A stretch of 64,000 bases of DNA. It comes from CALHVX01 sp964640725. Its GTDB lineage: Bacteria > Pseudomonadota > Gammaproteobacteria > Pseudomonadales > Azotimanducaceae. The translations under genes were made by a program, and so were the position numbers. A model generated the notes under the pieces. It was not told the DNA's origin. It did not search any database and was given only the letters and a program-made list of their open reading frames with translations. Where the stretch lies: assembly GCA_964640725.1 (NCBI GenBank), contig CAZXIJ010000005.1:1-64000 (forward strand), in the 5' to 3' direction. This document shows, piece after piece, positions 43,652-51,129 of this stretch. Every line of letters starts with the position of its first letter. Within the stretch, counting starts at the first letter, position 1.

Positions 43652-44053
43652 TCAGAGGCGATCCATCAGACTGCCATGGGGCAAAAATCGATTGTTGCTG
43701 TGCGCTCTGATCCAGGGCGTCAACGGCGCCGGGTAGGCCTTGCGACTGCGCAGCAGGCGCGCGAGCGGCACCACCGGTGAGCGGTCACCGCTCTCGAACT
43801 CGGGCAAACGAGCTTCTGCCAGCACCAGCAGGCGGATCAGCGCCTCGATCTGATCGCTGCCGAGCCCGTCAACGGCCGCTGCCCAGTCGGCCCCATCGGT
43901 GCGGGCCAGCCGTCCCAGACGTGCGATTTCATGATCGCTGAGACCAAATTTGTCGCGATCCAGGTCGCCGCTGGCGGCGAGCAGCGTATCCAGGTCTGCC
44001 GGGCTCAGCGCGCCGGCGGTTTCACCGCCCGGGTCGAAGCTGCCGACGGTCAT
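43652..44053 (-). CDS. Conserved small protein of unknown function upstream of hisB
   Basis: A 133-residue, probably cytoplasmic, helical protein. The N-terminal half is acidic (LSPADLDTLLAASGDLDRDKFGLSDHEIARLGRLARTDG) and the C-terminus is a compact motif (APLTPWIRAHSNNRFLPHGSLMDRL). I believe similar proteins with an NRFLPxGxLxDRL tail stand upstream of hisB in related bacteria, but I know of no function. No signal peptide or catalytic motif is visible. Probably co-transcribed with hisBA. Confidence 0.7.
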   Translation of the reverse strand: MTVGSFDPGGETAGALSPADLDTLLAASGDLDRDKFGLSDHEIARLGRLARTDGADWAAAVDGLGSDQIEALIRLLVLAEARLPEFESGDRSPVVPLARLLRSRKAYPAPLTPWIRAHSNNRFLPHGSLMDRL

Positions 44054-44161
44054 CCCGCTCTCTCAATTGTAAACATATTTGCGTAAATCCTTGCATCAGG
44101 GTGCCATCGCACAGGCCGGAAGGGCATACTGCAGCTTACGAGAAAGCAGAGCTCGCAGTTC

Positions 44162-44398
44162 ATGCCTGCCAAACGGATCTATCAGAAAAGCGACGGCCGA
44201 TGGTACTACGAGCGCCGCGGCGAGGGCGTTGAAGGCCCCTTCGGAAGTCTCCAGGAAGCTGAGAAAGCCATGTTCCGCTACATCCATAGCTGCGTTGTGA
44301 GAACGCAGCGGGAACCGCGGCTCGGTTGGCCCCGGACCTGGACGCCCATGCGCCTGCTGCGCCGGGAACAACATGCAGACGCGGTGAACGCACCATAG
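44162..44398 (+). CDS. DUF6316-like small protein
   Basis: A 78-residue protein with KRIYQKSDGRWYYERRGEGVEGPFGSLQEAEKAMFRYI, the pattern of the DUF6316 family (WYF.R.G...GPF.S..EAE), followed by a basic Arg/Trp-rich tail. Function is unknown; the compact beta-rich motif is also reminiscent of GYF-like peptide-binding folds. The upstream 108 bp are A/T-rich (AATTGTAAACATATTTGCGTAAA), so it probably has its own promoter. Confidence 0.7.
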   Translation: MPAKRIYQKSDGRWYYERRGEGVEGPFGSLQEAEKAMFRYIHSCVVRTQREPRLGWPRTWTPMRLLRREQHADAVNAP

Positions 44399-44452
44399 GA
44401 ACAGGACGTCGGTCGCCCTCGGCGCGGCCGAACCAGCTTTGGCAATCTGAGC

Positions 44453-46288
44453 ATGAAAGCACTGAAATGGCTGGCCGCGCTGATCGTGGTTCTGGCCCTC
44501 GGCCTGTGGGCCCTGGGCAGCATGATGGTTAAAAACAGCCAGACCGCCATCAACACCATGTTGAGCGAGCGCACCGGGCTGCAAACGCAGATCAACGGCG
44601 CGCTCGGCTGGCGCATGCTCTGGCCGACCGCCGTGACCATCGAAGATATCTCTGCCCGCGACGAAGCCGGGACAGAGTCCTGGCACCTTGAACAGCTGCG
44701 CCTTGAGCTGTCGCCGCTCCATATCCTCCAGCATCCGACGGCGCCCGAGCGCTGGCGCTATCAGGCCGTCGCCCTGCAAGGGTTGAGTGGCGCCCGGGGC
44801 AGTGCCGCCGCCGCAGACGCAGCCACTTCCTATCAGGTCGACAGCTTCCGGCTGCGCGGCCTGGAAGATGGCCAGGCCGCGCCCTTCGAGGCCCGCCTCG
44901 CCTACCGCGACGGGGCCGCAGCGCCCGTCGCCCTGCAGCTTTCCGGGCAGCTGCGGCTGAGCGCCGAAAACCGGCAGCTCAAATTCGAGCCCGCGCTGCT
45001 CGCCGGCGATATCGCCGATGGCAAGTGCAATGCCGAGATCTCCCTGCGACCCATCCTGCCGGACAGCCCGGAAGCACCGGCGGCCGCCACGGACGTTCTC
45101 AACCTGGATCGCTGGCGCCGCACGGACTGGAACCTGGAGTGCGCCCTGGACCGGCTGCGGTGGGCGGGCGCTGAGTTTGCCGACGTTACCCTGCAATCCA
45201 ACAATCTCGCGGGCATCAGCCAGAGCGAGGTGGAACTGCCAGTGTTCTTCAGCGGCTCAGCCAATTTGAAGATGGCCGTCGATACATCGCCGATCGACGA
45301 CCGCGCCGGTCCGCGCTGGGTGCTGACTCCGGTAGTGGACAACGTCGCGGCCGCGCAGCTCGATGACTGGCTGGCTGCAGCGCTGCCGCAGGACCCGGCA
45401 GACGCCCGCGCAACCGCGCCCGCGCGCCGCGGGGAAGGCCCGGTGAGCGGAACCCGGCGCATCGAGCCCAGGGGCCACCCCCCCACGGCGNNNNNNNNNN
45501 TGGGGGGGGGGGCCCCGGCCCCCCCGCCCCCCCGCCCCGCGCCCCCCCCCCCCCCCCCGCGACGCTGGGAAGGCCCGGTGAGCGTAACCGGTCGCATCGA
45601 GACCTGGGGCAACGCACGCTCGGCGATGCTGCACAACGCCCGGGGAGAGATGAGCCTGGTGAGCAACAACGGCACCATCGACCTCACAGAGATCAAGCAG
45701 CGCACGGGCGCTGCGGTCAAAGACCTGCAGGGCTTGCTGGGCGACACGGACCCGGCAGCCCAGTGGCCCGATCAGCTGGAGTACCTGACCCTGACCGGGC
45801 GCTGGGTGCCGACCGGCGAACGGCAACAGCTCAACGCGCGGCTGGACAATGTGCTGTTCGAAATGGCGGCCGACATCGCGGTCGATGATCGCAACGCCGC
45901 CGCCGACGCCGTCAGCGCCCGCGGCACGCTGACCTTCAGCACAACCCAGCCGCCGAACACGCTGCTCGTGCCGCCTCTGCTGCAGGATTTGCCCCTGCCG
46001 CTGCGCTGCGACGGGACGCCGCTGGCCCCCGAGTGTCAGCTGGATGGGCAGGCTGCCCGGCGCCTGATCGCCAACGCCATGAAGGGCGGCGACGGCAGCC
46101 TCGGGAACAAGATCGACGAGCTGATCGAAGCCAATGTGCCCGAAGAATACCGGGCCGCAGCCCGCGGCCTGCTGGAGATCTTCGGGCACAGCGTGAGCGA
46201 TGACGAAACCCTGGATGACTTTCTGGGCGATGACCTGGATGACGAGCTGGAAGAACGGGCTGACGAGACCGGCTCCGCATTTGAATGA
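44453..46288 (+). CDS. AsmA-like protein, coding sequence damaged by assembly duplication
   Basis: AsmA-family proteins are anchored in the inner membrane and help move phospholipids to the outer membrane. An N-terminal helix (LAALIVVLALGLWALGSMMV) precedes a long beta-rich periplasmic region (LEQLRLELSPLHIL; GLEDGQAAPFEARL; LRLSAENRQLKFEP), and the C-terminus (LPLRCDGTPLAPECQLD) is typical. The read frame of 611 residues includes about 45 false residues: 45432-45490 is a poor copy of 45567-45625, followed by 10 Ns and homopolymer G/C. Removing 135 bp keeps the frame and leaves about 566 residues. mutY overlaps its stop. Confidence 0.82.
   Translation: MKALKWLAALIVVLALGLWALGSMMVKNSQTAINTMLSERTGLQTQINGALGWRMLWPTAVTIEDISARDEAGTESWHLEQLRLELSPLHILQHPTAPERWRYQAVALQGLSGARGSAAAADAATSYQVDSFRLRGLEDGQAAPFEARLAYRDGAAAPVALQLSGQLRLSAENRQLKFEPALLAGDIADGKCNAEISLRPILPDSPEAPAAATDVLNLDRWRRTDWNLECALDRLRWAGAEFADVTLQSNNLAGISQSEVELPVFFSGSANLKMAVDTSPIDDRAGPRWVLTPVVDNVAAAQLDDWLAAALPQDPADARATAPARRGEGPVSGTRRIEPRGHPPTAXXXXGGGAPAPPPPRPAPPPPPPRRWEGPVSVTGRIETWGNARSAMLHNARGEMSLVSNNGTIDLTEIKQRTGAAVKDLQGLLGDTDPAAQWPDQLEYLTLTGRWVPTGERQQLNARLDNVLFEMAADIAVDDRNAAADAVSARGTLTFSTTQPPNTLLVPPLLQDLPLPLRCDGTPLAPECQLDGQAARRLIANAMKGGDGSLGNKIDELIEANVPEEYRAAARGLLEIFGHSVSDDETLDDFLGDDLDDELEERADETGSAFE
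45432..45625. other. Assembly artefact: imperfect 135-bp duplication with 10 Ns and poly-G/C
   Basis: GAAGGCCCGGTGAGCG occurs at 45434 and at 45569, and the bases after both copies stay similar with many G/C errors in the first. Between them are 10 Ns (45491-45500), a run of ten or more G and 18 or more C. This looks like two contig ends with low-quality tails joined. Offset is 135 bp, a multiple of three. Confidence 0.9.
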
Positions 46289-47394
46289 ACTGGTTTCCGC
46301 GAGCGCTGCTGCGCTGGTTTGACGATCACGGCCGGACGCACCTGCCCTGGCAACAGGAGCGCACGCCGTACCGGGTGTGGGTCAGCGAGATCATGCTGCA
46401 GCAAACCCAGGTCGCGACGGTCATCGGCTACTACGAGCGGTTCATGGCACGATTTCCTGACGTTGCCGCCCTTGCCGACGCGCCAATCGACGACGTTCTG
46501 GCACTGTGGACTGGGCTTGGCTACTACGCCCGCGGCCGCAACCTGCACAAAGCAGCCCAACAGGTGGTCCGCGAGCACAACGGCGAGTTCCCCATTGGCG
46601 TCGAGGCTCTGTGCGCGTTGCCCGGCATCGGCCGCAGCACCGCCGGCGCCATCGCTGCCATTGCGCAGGGCGAACGCGCGGCGATTCTGGACGGCAACGT
46701 CAAGCGCGTTCTCGCCCGCTTTCACGCGGTGGACGGTTACCCCGGGCAAACCGCAGTCAGCAAACGGCTGTGGCATTTTGCGGACTACCACACTCCTACG
46801 CGCAGAATCCCCGAGTACACCCAGGCCATCATGGACCTGGGAGCAACCTGTTGCGTCTCCCGCAATCCGGCCTGTGACCGCTGCCCGCTGGCCGCCCGCT
46901 GCGAAGCCCGAGCCCTCGACCGCATTGCCGACTTTCCCGGCCGCAAGCCGCGCAAGGACAAGCCGATCCGCCGTGCGCTGGTGTGGCTGCTGATCAACGA
47001 CCAGGGCCAGTGCCTGCTGCAACGACGCCCCGCGCCCGGTCTGTGGGGCGGGCTGTGGACGCCGCCGCAAACAGAGCTCGACGGCGTCTCCGCAGTGGCC
47101 GTAGACCCGAAGCTCGCGCTCACGGAACTGCTCGCAGCGCTGGAACTGTCCGACGCCATGGACAGCGAGCCCCAGGCTCTGCCACCGTTCCGCCACACGT
47201 TTACGCATTTCCATCTGGACCTGCAGCCTTTCCGGGCCACCCTGGCAAACCCGCGCGCGACGCAGCAGGTCGCGGAGCAGGACGACTGGCACTGGCAGGA
47301 TCTCGGGAAGCAACCGGACCGCGGGCTCTCGAGGCCCGCGCTAAAGTTGCTGGATGCGCTACGCGACAGCCCGGGCCGACTGCCCTTTGACTAG
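46285..47394 (+). CDS. mutY: A/G-specific adenine glycosylase MutY
   Basis: MutY removes adenine paired with 8-oxoguanine. The 369-residue protein has the catalytic Glu region VSEIMLQQTQVATV, the HhH-GPD segment LPGIGRSTAGAIAAIAQGERAAILDGNVKRVL with catalytic Asp, the 4Fe-4S ligands C-x6-C-x2-C-x5-C (CCVSRNPACDRCPLAARC) and a C-terminal NUDIX-like domain for oxoG recognition. It overlaps the AsmA stop by four bases. Confidence 0.96.
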   Translation: MNWFPRALLRWFDDHGRTHLPWQQERTPYRVWVSEIMLQQTQVATVIGYYERFMARFPDVAALADAPIDDVLALWTGLGYYARGRNLHKAAQQVVREHNGEFPIGVEALCALPGIGRSTAGAIAAIAQGERAAILDGNVKRVLARFHAVDGYPGQTAVSKRLWHFADYHTPTRRIPEYTQAIMDLGATCCVSRNPACDRCPLAARCEARALDRIADFPGRKPRKDKPIRRALVWLLINDQGQCLLQRRPAPGLWGGLWTPPQTELDGVSAVAVDPKLALTELLAALELSDAMDSEPQALPPFRHTFTHFHLDLQPFRATLANPRATQQVAEQDDWHWQDLGKQPDRGLSRPALKLLDALRDSPGRLPFD

Positions 47395-47446
47395 CGTCCG
47401 GTCATGCTGCCGGACACGGACCATCCAACCCAGGAACGCAAAGCCC

Positions 47447-48226
47447 ATGCAGATTCTTGTCAGCAACGATGACAGCCACGACTCGCCGCTCCTGGCACTG
47501 CTGCTGGAGCGGCTCGCGAGCTACGGCACGCTGCACCTGGTCGTGCCGGCGGAGGAGCAATCCTGGCAGGGCAAGTCCATGACCCGCTACGGCCAGCTGG
47601 GCGTCAGCCCGGTAGAGATCGCCGGCGTGTCCGGCCACGCGGTGACCGGAACCCCGGCCGACTGCGTGAACCTCGGGATGTTCTCGCTGATGAACACGCG
47701 GCCCGATCTGGTCGTGTCGGGGATCAACATCGGCAGCAACGTTGGGCTGGGTTTCGCGATGGCCTCTGGCACGCTGGGTGCCTGCCTGGAAGGCAACATT
47801 GCCGGCGTGCCCGGGCTCGCCCTGTCGCAAACCCTGCAGCGCGCAACCTACCACCGCTGGAGCAGCGAGCGGCGCTTCGACGACGCCGAGCTGCAGCAGC
47901 TCGCGGACCAGCTCGATCGCACTCTGCCGCGAATCTGGGAGCGCTGCGTAACGGATCACCATGGCGAGCCGGTCACCATGAGCGTCAATCTGCCCGCCGC
48001 CCTGCAAGACCCTGAACCGGTCCCGACCGTGCTTGCCCGCTCAAGCTACGGCGGCTGCTTCCAGCCCGCAGACAGCGGCTTCCGGCACCAGATCAAGAAC
48101 ATGCACTTCGACGACGATCCCGCGAGCGACGCCGCAGTCGTCGGCAGCGGGCGCGTGAGCGCCACCTTGCTGGACCTGAGCACCCTGGGCCAGCAGGCCG
48201 GATTCCCGTCGGCCAAGCAGGCATAA
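47447..48226 (+). CDS. SurE-like 5'/3'-nucleotidase
   Basis: SurE-family phosphatases act on nucleoside monophosphates with a divalent metal. The 259-residue protein has the metal motif ILVSNDDSHDSP (canonical: SNDDG), EEQSWQGKSMT, VTGTPADCVNLGM, VVSGINIGSNVGLGFAMASGTLGACLEGNIAGVPGLALS. The DDSHDSP variant and the divergent C-terminus separate it from typical pcm-linked SurE, so I give no gene symbol. Start ATG 47447, 52 bp after mutY. Confidence 0.87.
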   Translation: MQILVSNDDSHDSPLLALLLERLASYGTLHLVVPAEEQSWQGKSMTRYGQLGVSPVEIAGVSGHAVTGTPADCVNLGMFSLMNTRPDLVVSGINIGSNVGLGFAMASGTLGACLEGNIAGVPGLALSQTLQRATYHRWSSERRFDDAELQQLADQLDRTLPRIWERCVTDHHGEPVTMSVNLPAALQDPEPVPTVLARSSYGGCFQPADSGFRHQIKNMHFDDDPASDAAVVGSGRVSATLLDLSTLGQQAGFPSAKQA

Positions 48227-48252
48227 TCACCACCCACCGGGAGGAACAGAAC

Positions 48253-49041
48253 ATGAGCAAATCAGGTCTGCTGGAAGGAAAGGTCGCGGCGATTACGGGC
48301 GGCACCGCGGGAATCGGTCTGGGCATTGCGCAGGCTTACCTCGCCGAGGGCGCCAAGGTCGCGCTCATGGCTCGCAACGAAGTCAAGGCGAAACGCACCC
48401 TGGAGTCTCTCGGCGCCGGTGACCAGGCCTGTTTCATTCAAGGCGACGCGATGCGTCAGGGCGACATCGAGGGCTTTGTCACCGGCACCGTCGAGCGCTT
48501 TGGCCAGGTCGACATACTGGTCAACAATGCCGGTGGCGCCGGCGACCTGAAACCGCTGGTCGAGCTGTCTGACGAGACCTGGGAAGAAACCATAACCTGG
48601 AACCTGCACTCCACATTCTGGGGTACGCGCGCCGCGCTGCGGCAAATGCTGCCAAAGGAGTGGGGGCGCATCATCAACATCTCGTCCGTAGAGGGGAAAG
48701 TCGGCAAGCCTGTGCTGAGCCCCTACACCGCGGCCAAGCACGCCGTGAACGGCATGACCAAGTCCGTCGCGCAGGAGGTCGGCACCAACGGCATTACCGT
48801 CAACGCCATCTGCCCGGGCCTGGTGATCACCGATATCGTTCGCGACAACGGCCCGCGCACAGCGGCCAGTATGGGCATGTCGCTGGACGAGATGATCGCG
48901 ATGTTTTCCCAGGAGTCTGCCATCAAGCGTCCGAATACCGTCGAAGAAATCGCGGCGCTCGCAGTCATGCTGGCCAGCGATGCCGGCGCCGGCATTACCG
49001 GGGCGTGCTTGAGTGTCGACGGCGGCACCGCGCCGTACTAG
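48253..49041 (+). CDS. SDR family oxidoreductase
   Basis: A 262-residue classical short-chain dehydrogenase. It has the nucleotide motif TGGTAGIGLGIA near residue 15, DILVNNAGGAGD, catalytic Ser in NISSVEGK, YxxxK as YTAAKHAVNG and a C-terminal GACLSVDGGTAPY. The basic residue after the second strand (ALMARNE) suggests NADP. A GAGGAA ribosome binding site precedes ATG 48253. Substrate is unknown; a role in secondary metabolite or ketone reduction cannot be separated. Confidence 0.88.
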   Translation: MSKSGLLEGKVAAITGGTAGIGLGIAQAYLAEGAKVALMARNEVKAKRTLESLGAGDQACFIQGDAMRQGDIEGFVTGTVERFGQVDILVNNAGGAGDLKPLVELSDETWEETITWNLHSTFWGTRAALRQMLPKEWGRIINISSVEGKVGKPVLSPYTAAKHAVNGMTKSVAQEVGTNGITVNAICPGLVITDIVRDNGPRTAASMGMSLDEMIAMFSQESAIKRPNTVEEIAALAVMLASDAGAGITGACLSVDGGTAPY

Positions 49042-49060
49042 GGCGCGCGAGGAAATTCTG

Positions 49061-49330
49061 ATGCGAACCGTGCACTGCCGAAAGTACCAACAGGATATGG
49101 AAGGGCTCACGCAGCCGCCCATGCCCGGTCCCGTCGGAGAAAGAATCTACGAGACGGTCTCGAAGCAGGCTTGGGAAGAATGGCAGGACCTGCAAAAGAT
49201 GCTGATCAACGAAAAGCATCTGAACGTGCGGGATCCGGAAGTTCGGAAGTATCTGTCAGAGCAGCGCGACCGCTTCTTCGACAATGAGGCCGTAGATCGG
49301 GCAGAAGGCTACGTCCCGAAGGACGGCTAG
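49061..49330 (+). CDS. yggX: Fe(2+)-trafficking/oxidative damage protection protein YggX
   Basis: An 89-residue protein with the family layout: TVHCRKYQQDMEGLTQPPMPGPVGERIYETVSKQAWEEWQDLQKMLINEKHLNVRDPEVRKYLSEQRDRFFDN. YggX protects iron-sulfur clusters from oxidation. ATG 49061 follows a GAGGAAATT ribosome binding site. In many gammaproteobacteria yggX is directly after mutY; here surE-like and SDR genes sit between. Confidence 0.95.
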   Translation: MRTVHCRKYQQDMEGLTQPPMPGPVGERIYETVSKQAWEEWQDLQKMLINEKHLNVRDPEVRKYLSEQRDRFFDNEAVDRAEGYVPKDG

Positions 49331-49331
49331 C

Positions 49332-49763
49332 TCACTCGGCGCGCGTGCGCTCCGCCAGCGCCAGAAGTGCCTTTGACAGGTCGTTGCCGGACAGTGAGCC
49401 GCTGCGCATAGCGACGAGCATGTCGTCCAGCTCGGCGGTCAGTCGCTGATTGGTCAGCTCAAGCTCGTAGCGTGTGTCTTCGATCTGCTCGCCCAGCGCC
49501 TGACGGCTGTCGCTCACTTCCTGCGCCAGGTCATCGCTCCGCTCACAGTGCGCCGCCAGCGATTGCTCGACCCGCTCCTCGAGGGCGTTTATCTGTCCCT
49601 GCAGCGTTGCCATCATCCGGCTCATCTCCTGACGCAGCGACAGCGTAGCTATCGTGATCGGGTCCGCCGTTGCCGCAGAGTCAGAGGCCGCAGAAGGCGT
49701 AGCGGTCTCAACTGCACCGCGGGCCTCGTCAATGCCGATAACCTGTGCTCTGGAATGATTCAT
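49332..49763 (-). CDS. Coiled-coil protein of unknown function (short paralogue)
   Basis: A 143-residue protein with a polar N-terminus and a long predicted coiled coil (LSLRQEMSRMMATLQGQINALEERVEQSL to DTRYELELTNQRLTAELDDML), ending in a short helix pair SGSLSGNDLSKALLALAERTRAE. The C-terminal segment resembles the end of the next gene (MNRSEFADALASLAGQV), suggesting paralogy. No signal peptide or membrane segment. I chose ATG 49763 for its AGGA site; a GTG at 49796 would add 11 residues. Confidence 0.7.
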   Translation of the reverse strand: MNHSRAQVIGIDEARGAVETATPSAASDSAATADPITIATLSLRQEMSRMMATLQGQINALEERVEQSLAAHCERSDDLAQEVSDSRQALGEQIEDTRYELELTNQRLTAELDDMLVAMRSGSLSGNDLSKALLALAERTRAE

Positions 49764-49985
49764 GCGCCTGTCCTGCTGTAATTCGTCGTCGCTCACCGCG
49801 ACCGTCAGGCATCAGTGTAGACGGCGCGGGAGGCCGCTAACGTTCAATCATGTCAGGGGTTGTAGGCCTGCGAGCACAAAGGCGGGAGGCCTGAGGCTCG
49901 CGATCTGGTCGCAGGCAGCAAGCCTGTCATCAGCCGCCGGAATTGCGGGGCTGGCACCGCTTTTTCGGCGGTACCGCCGGAACTC

Positions 49986-50633
49986 TCAGTCTTCCTTTTG
50001 GGAAACCTGGCCGGCCAGGGAAGCCAGCGCGTCGGCGAACTCGCTGCGATTCATCTTGCCCTTGCGGAACTCCTCCGCCTGGTCTGCCAGAGCGGCAAGC
50101 AGTTTGGCATCCAAAGCCTCAAGCGCGTGGGCTTGCTTGTTGGCCTCGAGCTCGATGTCGGCGTGAATCTGGCGAACCGCAACATCCAGCGCTTCGCTCT
50201 GGTCCTTCAGGCGCACAGCCAGCGCTTCGCCAGATTGCTCCAGTCGGACATCTATATTCTCCACGAGATCAAGCCGCGCCTGCTCTGACTCCTCGACTCG
50301 CTGCCGCAGGCTGGTCAGTTCCTGGGCGAAACCTTCCGTATGCTGCGTGAATTCGTGCTGGACCCGTTTGATCGTGCCGCGCAGATTGCGCACGGTCAGG
50401 TGCAGGTCGCGGCGGATCGCCTTGACAGCCCCGCCCAGCAAAATCTCCCGCACAGCTTCCAGGTCGCCGCTATTGGCGGCCGGCATGGGCTCTACCGCGG
50501 CTTCGATGCCCTCCTCGACGCCCAGCCCGGCACCATCATCGGGGCGATCGAGCAGCATCGGCGGCAAATTGGCATCCGGGCCGCTATCGCTGGAGGCAGG
50601 TGTGCTGGAACCGGAAAAAGGGACGGTAGTCAT
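49986..50633 (-). CDS. Coiled-coil protein of unknown function (long paralogue)
   Basis: A 215-residue cytoplasmic-looking protein. After a disordered acidic N-terminus comes LEAVREILLGGAVKAIRRDLHLTVRNLRGTIKRVQHEF, then about 100 residues of coiled coil (ELTSLRQRVEESEQARLDLVENIDVRLEQSGEALAVRLKDQSEALDVAVRQIHADIELEANKQAHALEALDAKLLAAL) and the closing KMNRSEFADALASLAGQVSQKED. LLGGAVKAIRRDL may be a docking motif. It lies upstream of and in line with the shorter relative, 222 bp apart. Function unknown. Confidence 0.72.
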   Translation of the reverse strand: MTTVPFSGSSTPASSDSGPDANLPPMLLDRPDDGAGLGVEEGIEAAVEPMPAANSGDLEAVREILLGGAVKAIRRDLHLTVRNLRGTIKRVQHEFTQHTEGFAQELTSLRQRVEESEQARLDLVENIDVRLEQSGEALAVRLKDQSEALDVAVRQIHADIELEANKQAHALEALDAKLLAALADQAEEFRKGKMNRSEFADALASLAGQVSQKED

Positions 50634-50827
50634 GACGGTCTGGTCTTCCTGAAGCATGGGCGGTCGGTCCTCGACTCACGGCGGGGCAAAGGTTGAGAAC
50701 TGCCTCGCGCAGAGGGGAAGTTACCGCAGGGACCGGACCACTTTCTGGACACACTTCAGGGTTTGGACGTGACCTCGCGCACAGTTCCAGTGCGGCAGCG
50801 GGCCTGACGGGCGGTACAGCCAGCCGG

Positions 50828-50856
50828 TTGACGGACCACCGGGCTGCCGCTTTAAT
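50828..50856 (+). promoter_or_regulatory. Sigma-70 promoter of tRNA-Phe
   Basis: TTGACG (50828-50833), 17-bp spacer, TTTAAT (50851-50856), then a GC-rich discriminator (ACGCCGCTCGC). This is the layout of a strong stable-RNA promoter under stringent control and points at the tRNA beginning at 50897. Confidence 0.75.
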
Positions 50857-50896
50857 ACGCCGCTCGCTGAAGCCGGCCCACCGGCGTTGGCGTTCT

Positions 50897-50972
50897 GGCC
50901 GGGTAGCTCAGTTGGTAGAGCAGTGGATTGAAAATCCTCGTGTCGGCAGTTCGATTCTGCCCCCGGCCACCA
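50897..50972 (+). tRNA. tRNA-Phe (GAA)
   Basis: A 76-nt tRNA with encoded CCA. Acceptor GGCCGGG pairs with CCCGGCC; D-arm GCTCAGTTGGTAGAGC; anticodon loop TTGAAAA with anticodon GAA; variable region GTGTC; T-arm GGCAG-TTCGATT-CTGCC. The anticodon stem is GTGGA/TCCTC, so position 28-42 is a U-U mismatch where related tRNA-Phe have a pair. The 3' end continues directly into a strong hairpin and repeat array. Confidence 0.95.
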
Positions 50973-50995
50973 ACTCGCTTCGCGAGTTGGTGGCC
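50965..50995 (+). repeat. Perfect 14-bp hairpin containing the tRNA-Phe 3' end
   Basis: GGCCACCAACTCGC (50965-50978), loop TTC, GCGAGTTGGTGGCC (50982-50995) is a perfect inverted repeat. Its left arm includes the last four acceptor bases, discriminator and CCA of the tRNA. In the precursor RNA this stem would compete with the acceptor stem unless the trailer is removed quickly. No T tract follows, so it is not a normal terminator. Confidence 0.85.
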
Positions 50996-51112
50996 AAAGG
51001 CCACTCCTTCCTAATAGGAGTGCTTCGCGAGTTGGTGGCCACAGGCCACTCCCTCCTTATAGGAGCGCCTCGCGAGTTGGTGCCCACAGGCCACTCTCTC
51101 TATTCAGAGAGT
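50977..51112 (+). repeat. Three tandem 45-bp hairpin repeats after tRNA-Phe
   Basis: Copies at 50977-51021, 51022-51066 and 51067-51112 share the core GC(T/C)TCGCGAGTTGGTG(G/C)CC, a spacer of AAA or ACA, then GGCCACTC. Within each copy GTGGCC/GGCCAC and ACTCC/GGAGT-type arms form two hairpins; compensating changes are visible in the third (ACTCTCT/AGAGAGT). The core is the inverse of the tRNA-Phe 3' end. The array ends 17 bp before the RDD gene start, so it forms the 5' leader of that mRNA if transcription reads through. Confidence 0.85.
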
Positions 51113-51129
51113 TCGGGAGATCGCGACCG

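Noticed and set aside
45501..45560. Proline-rich linker in the AsmA-like protein
   Set aside because: Comes from G/C homopolymer sequence beside an N run and a duplicated contig end; judged an assembly artefact.
50977..51112. CRISPR array or attachment site of an integrated element after tRNA-Phe
   Set aside because: No spacers; the repeats are inverse, not direct, copies of the tRNA end, and no integrase is nearby.
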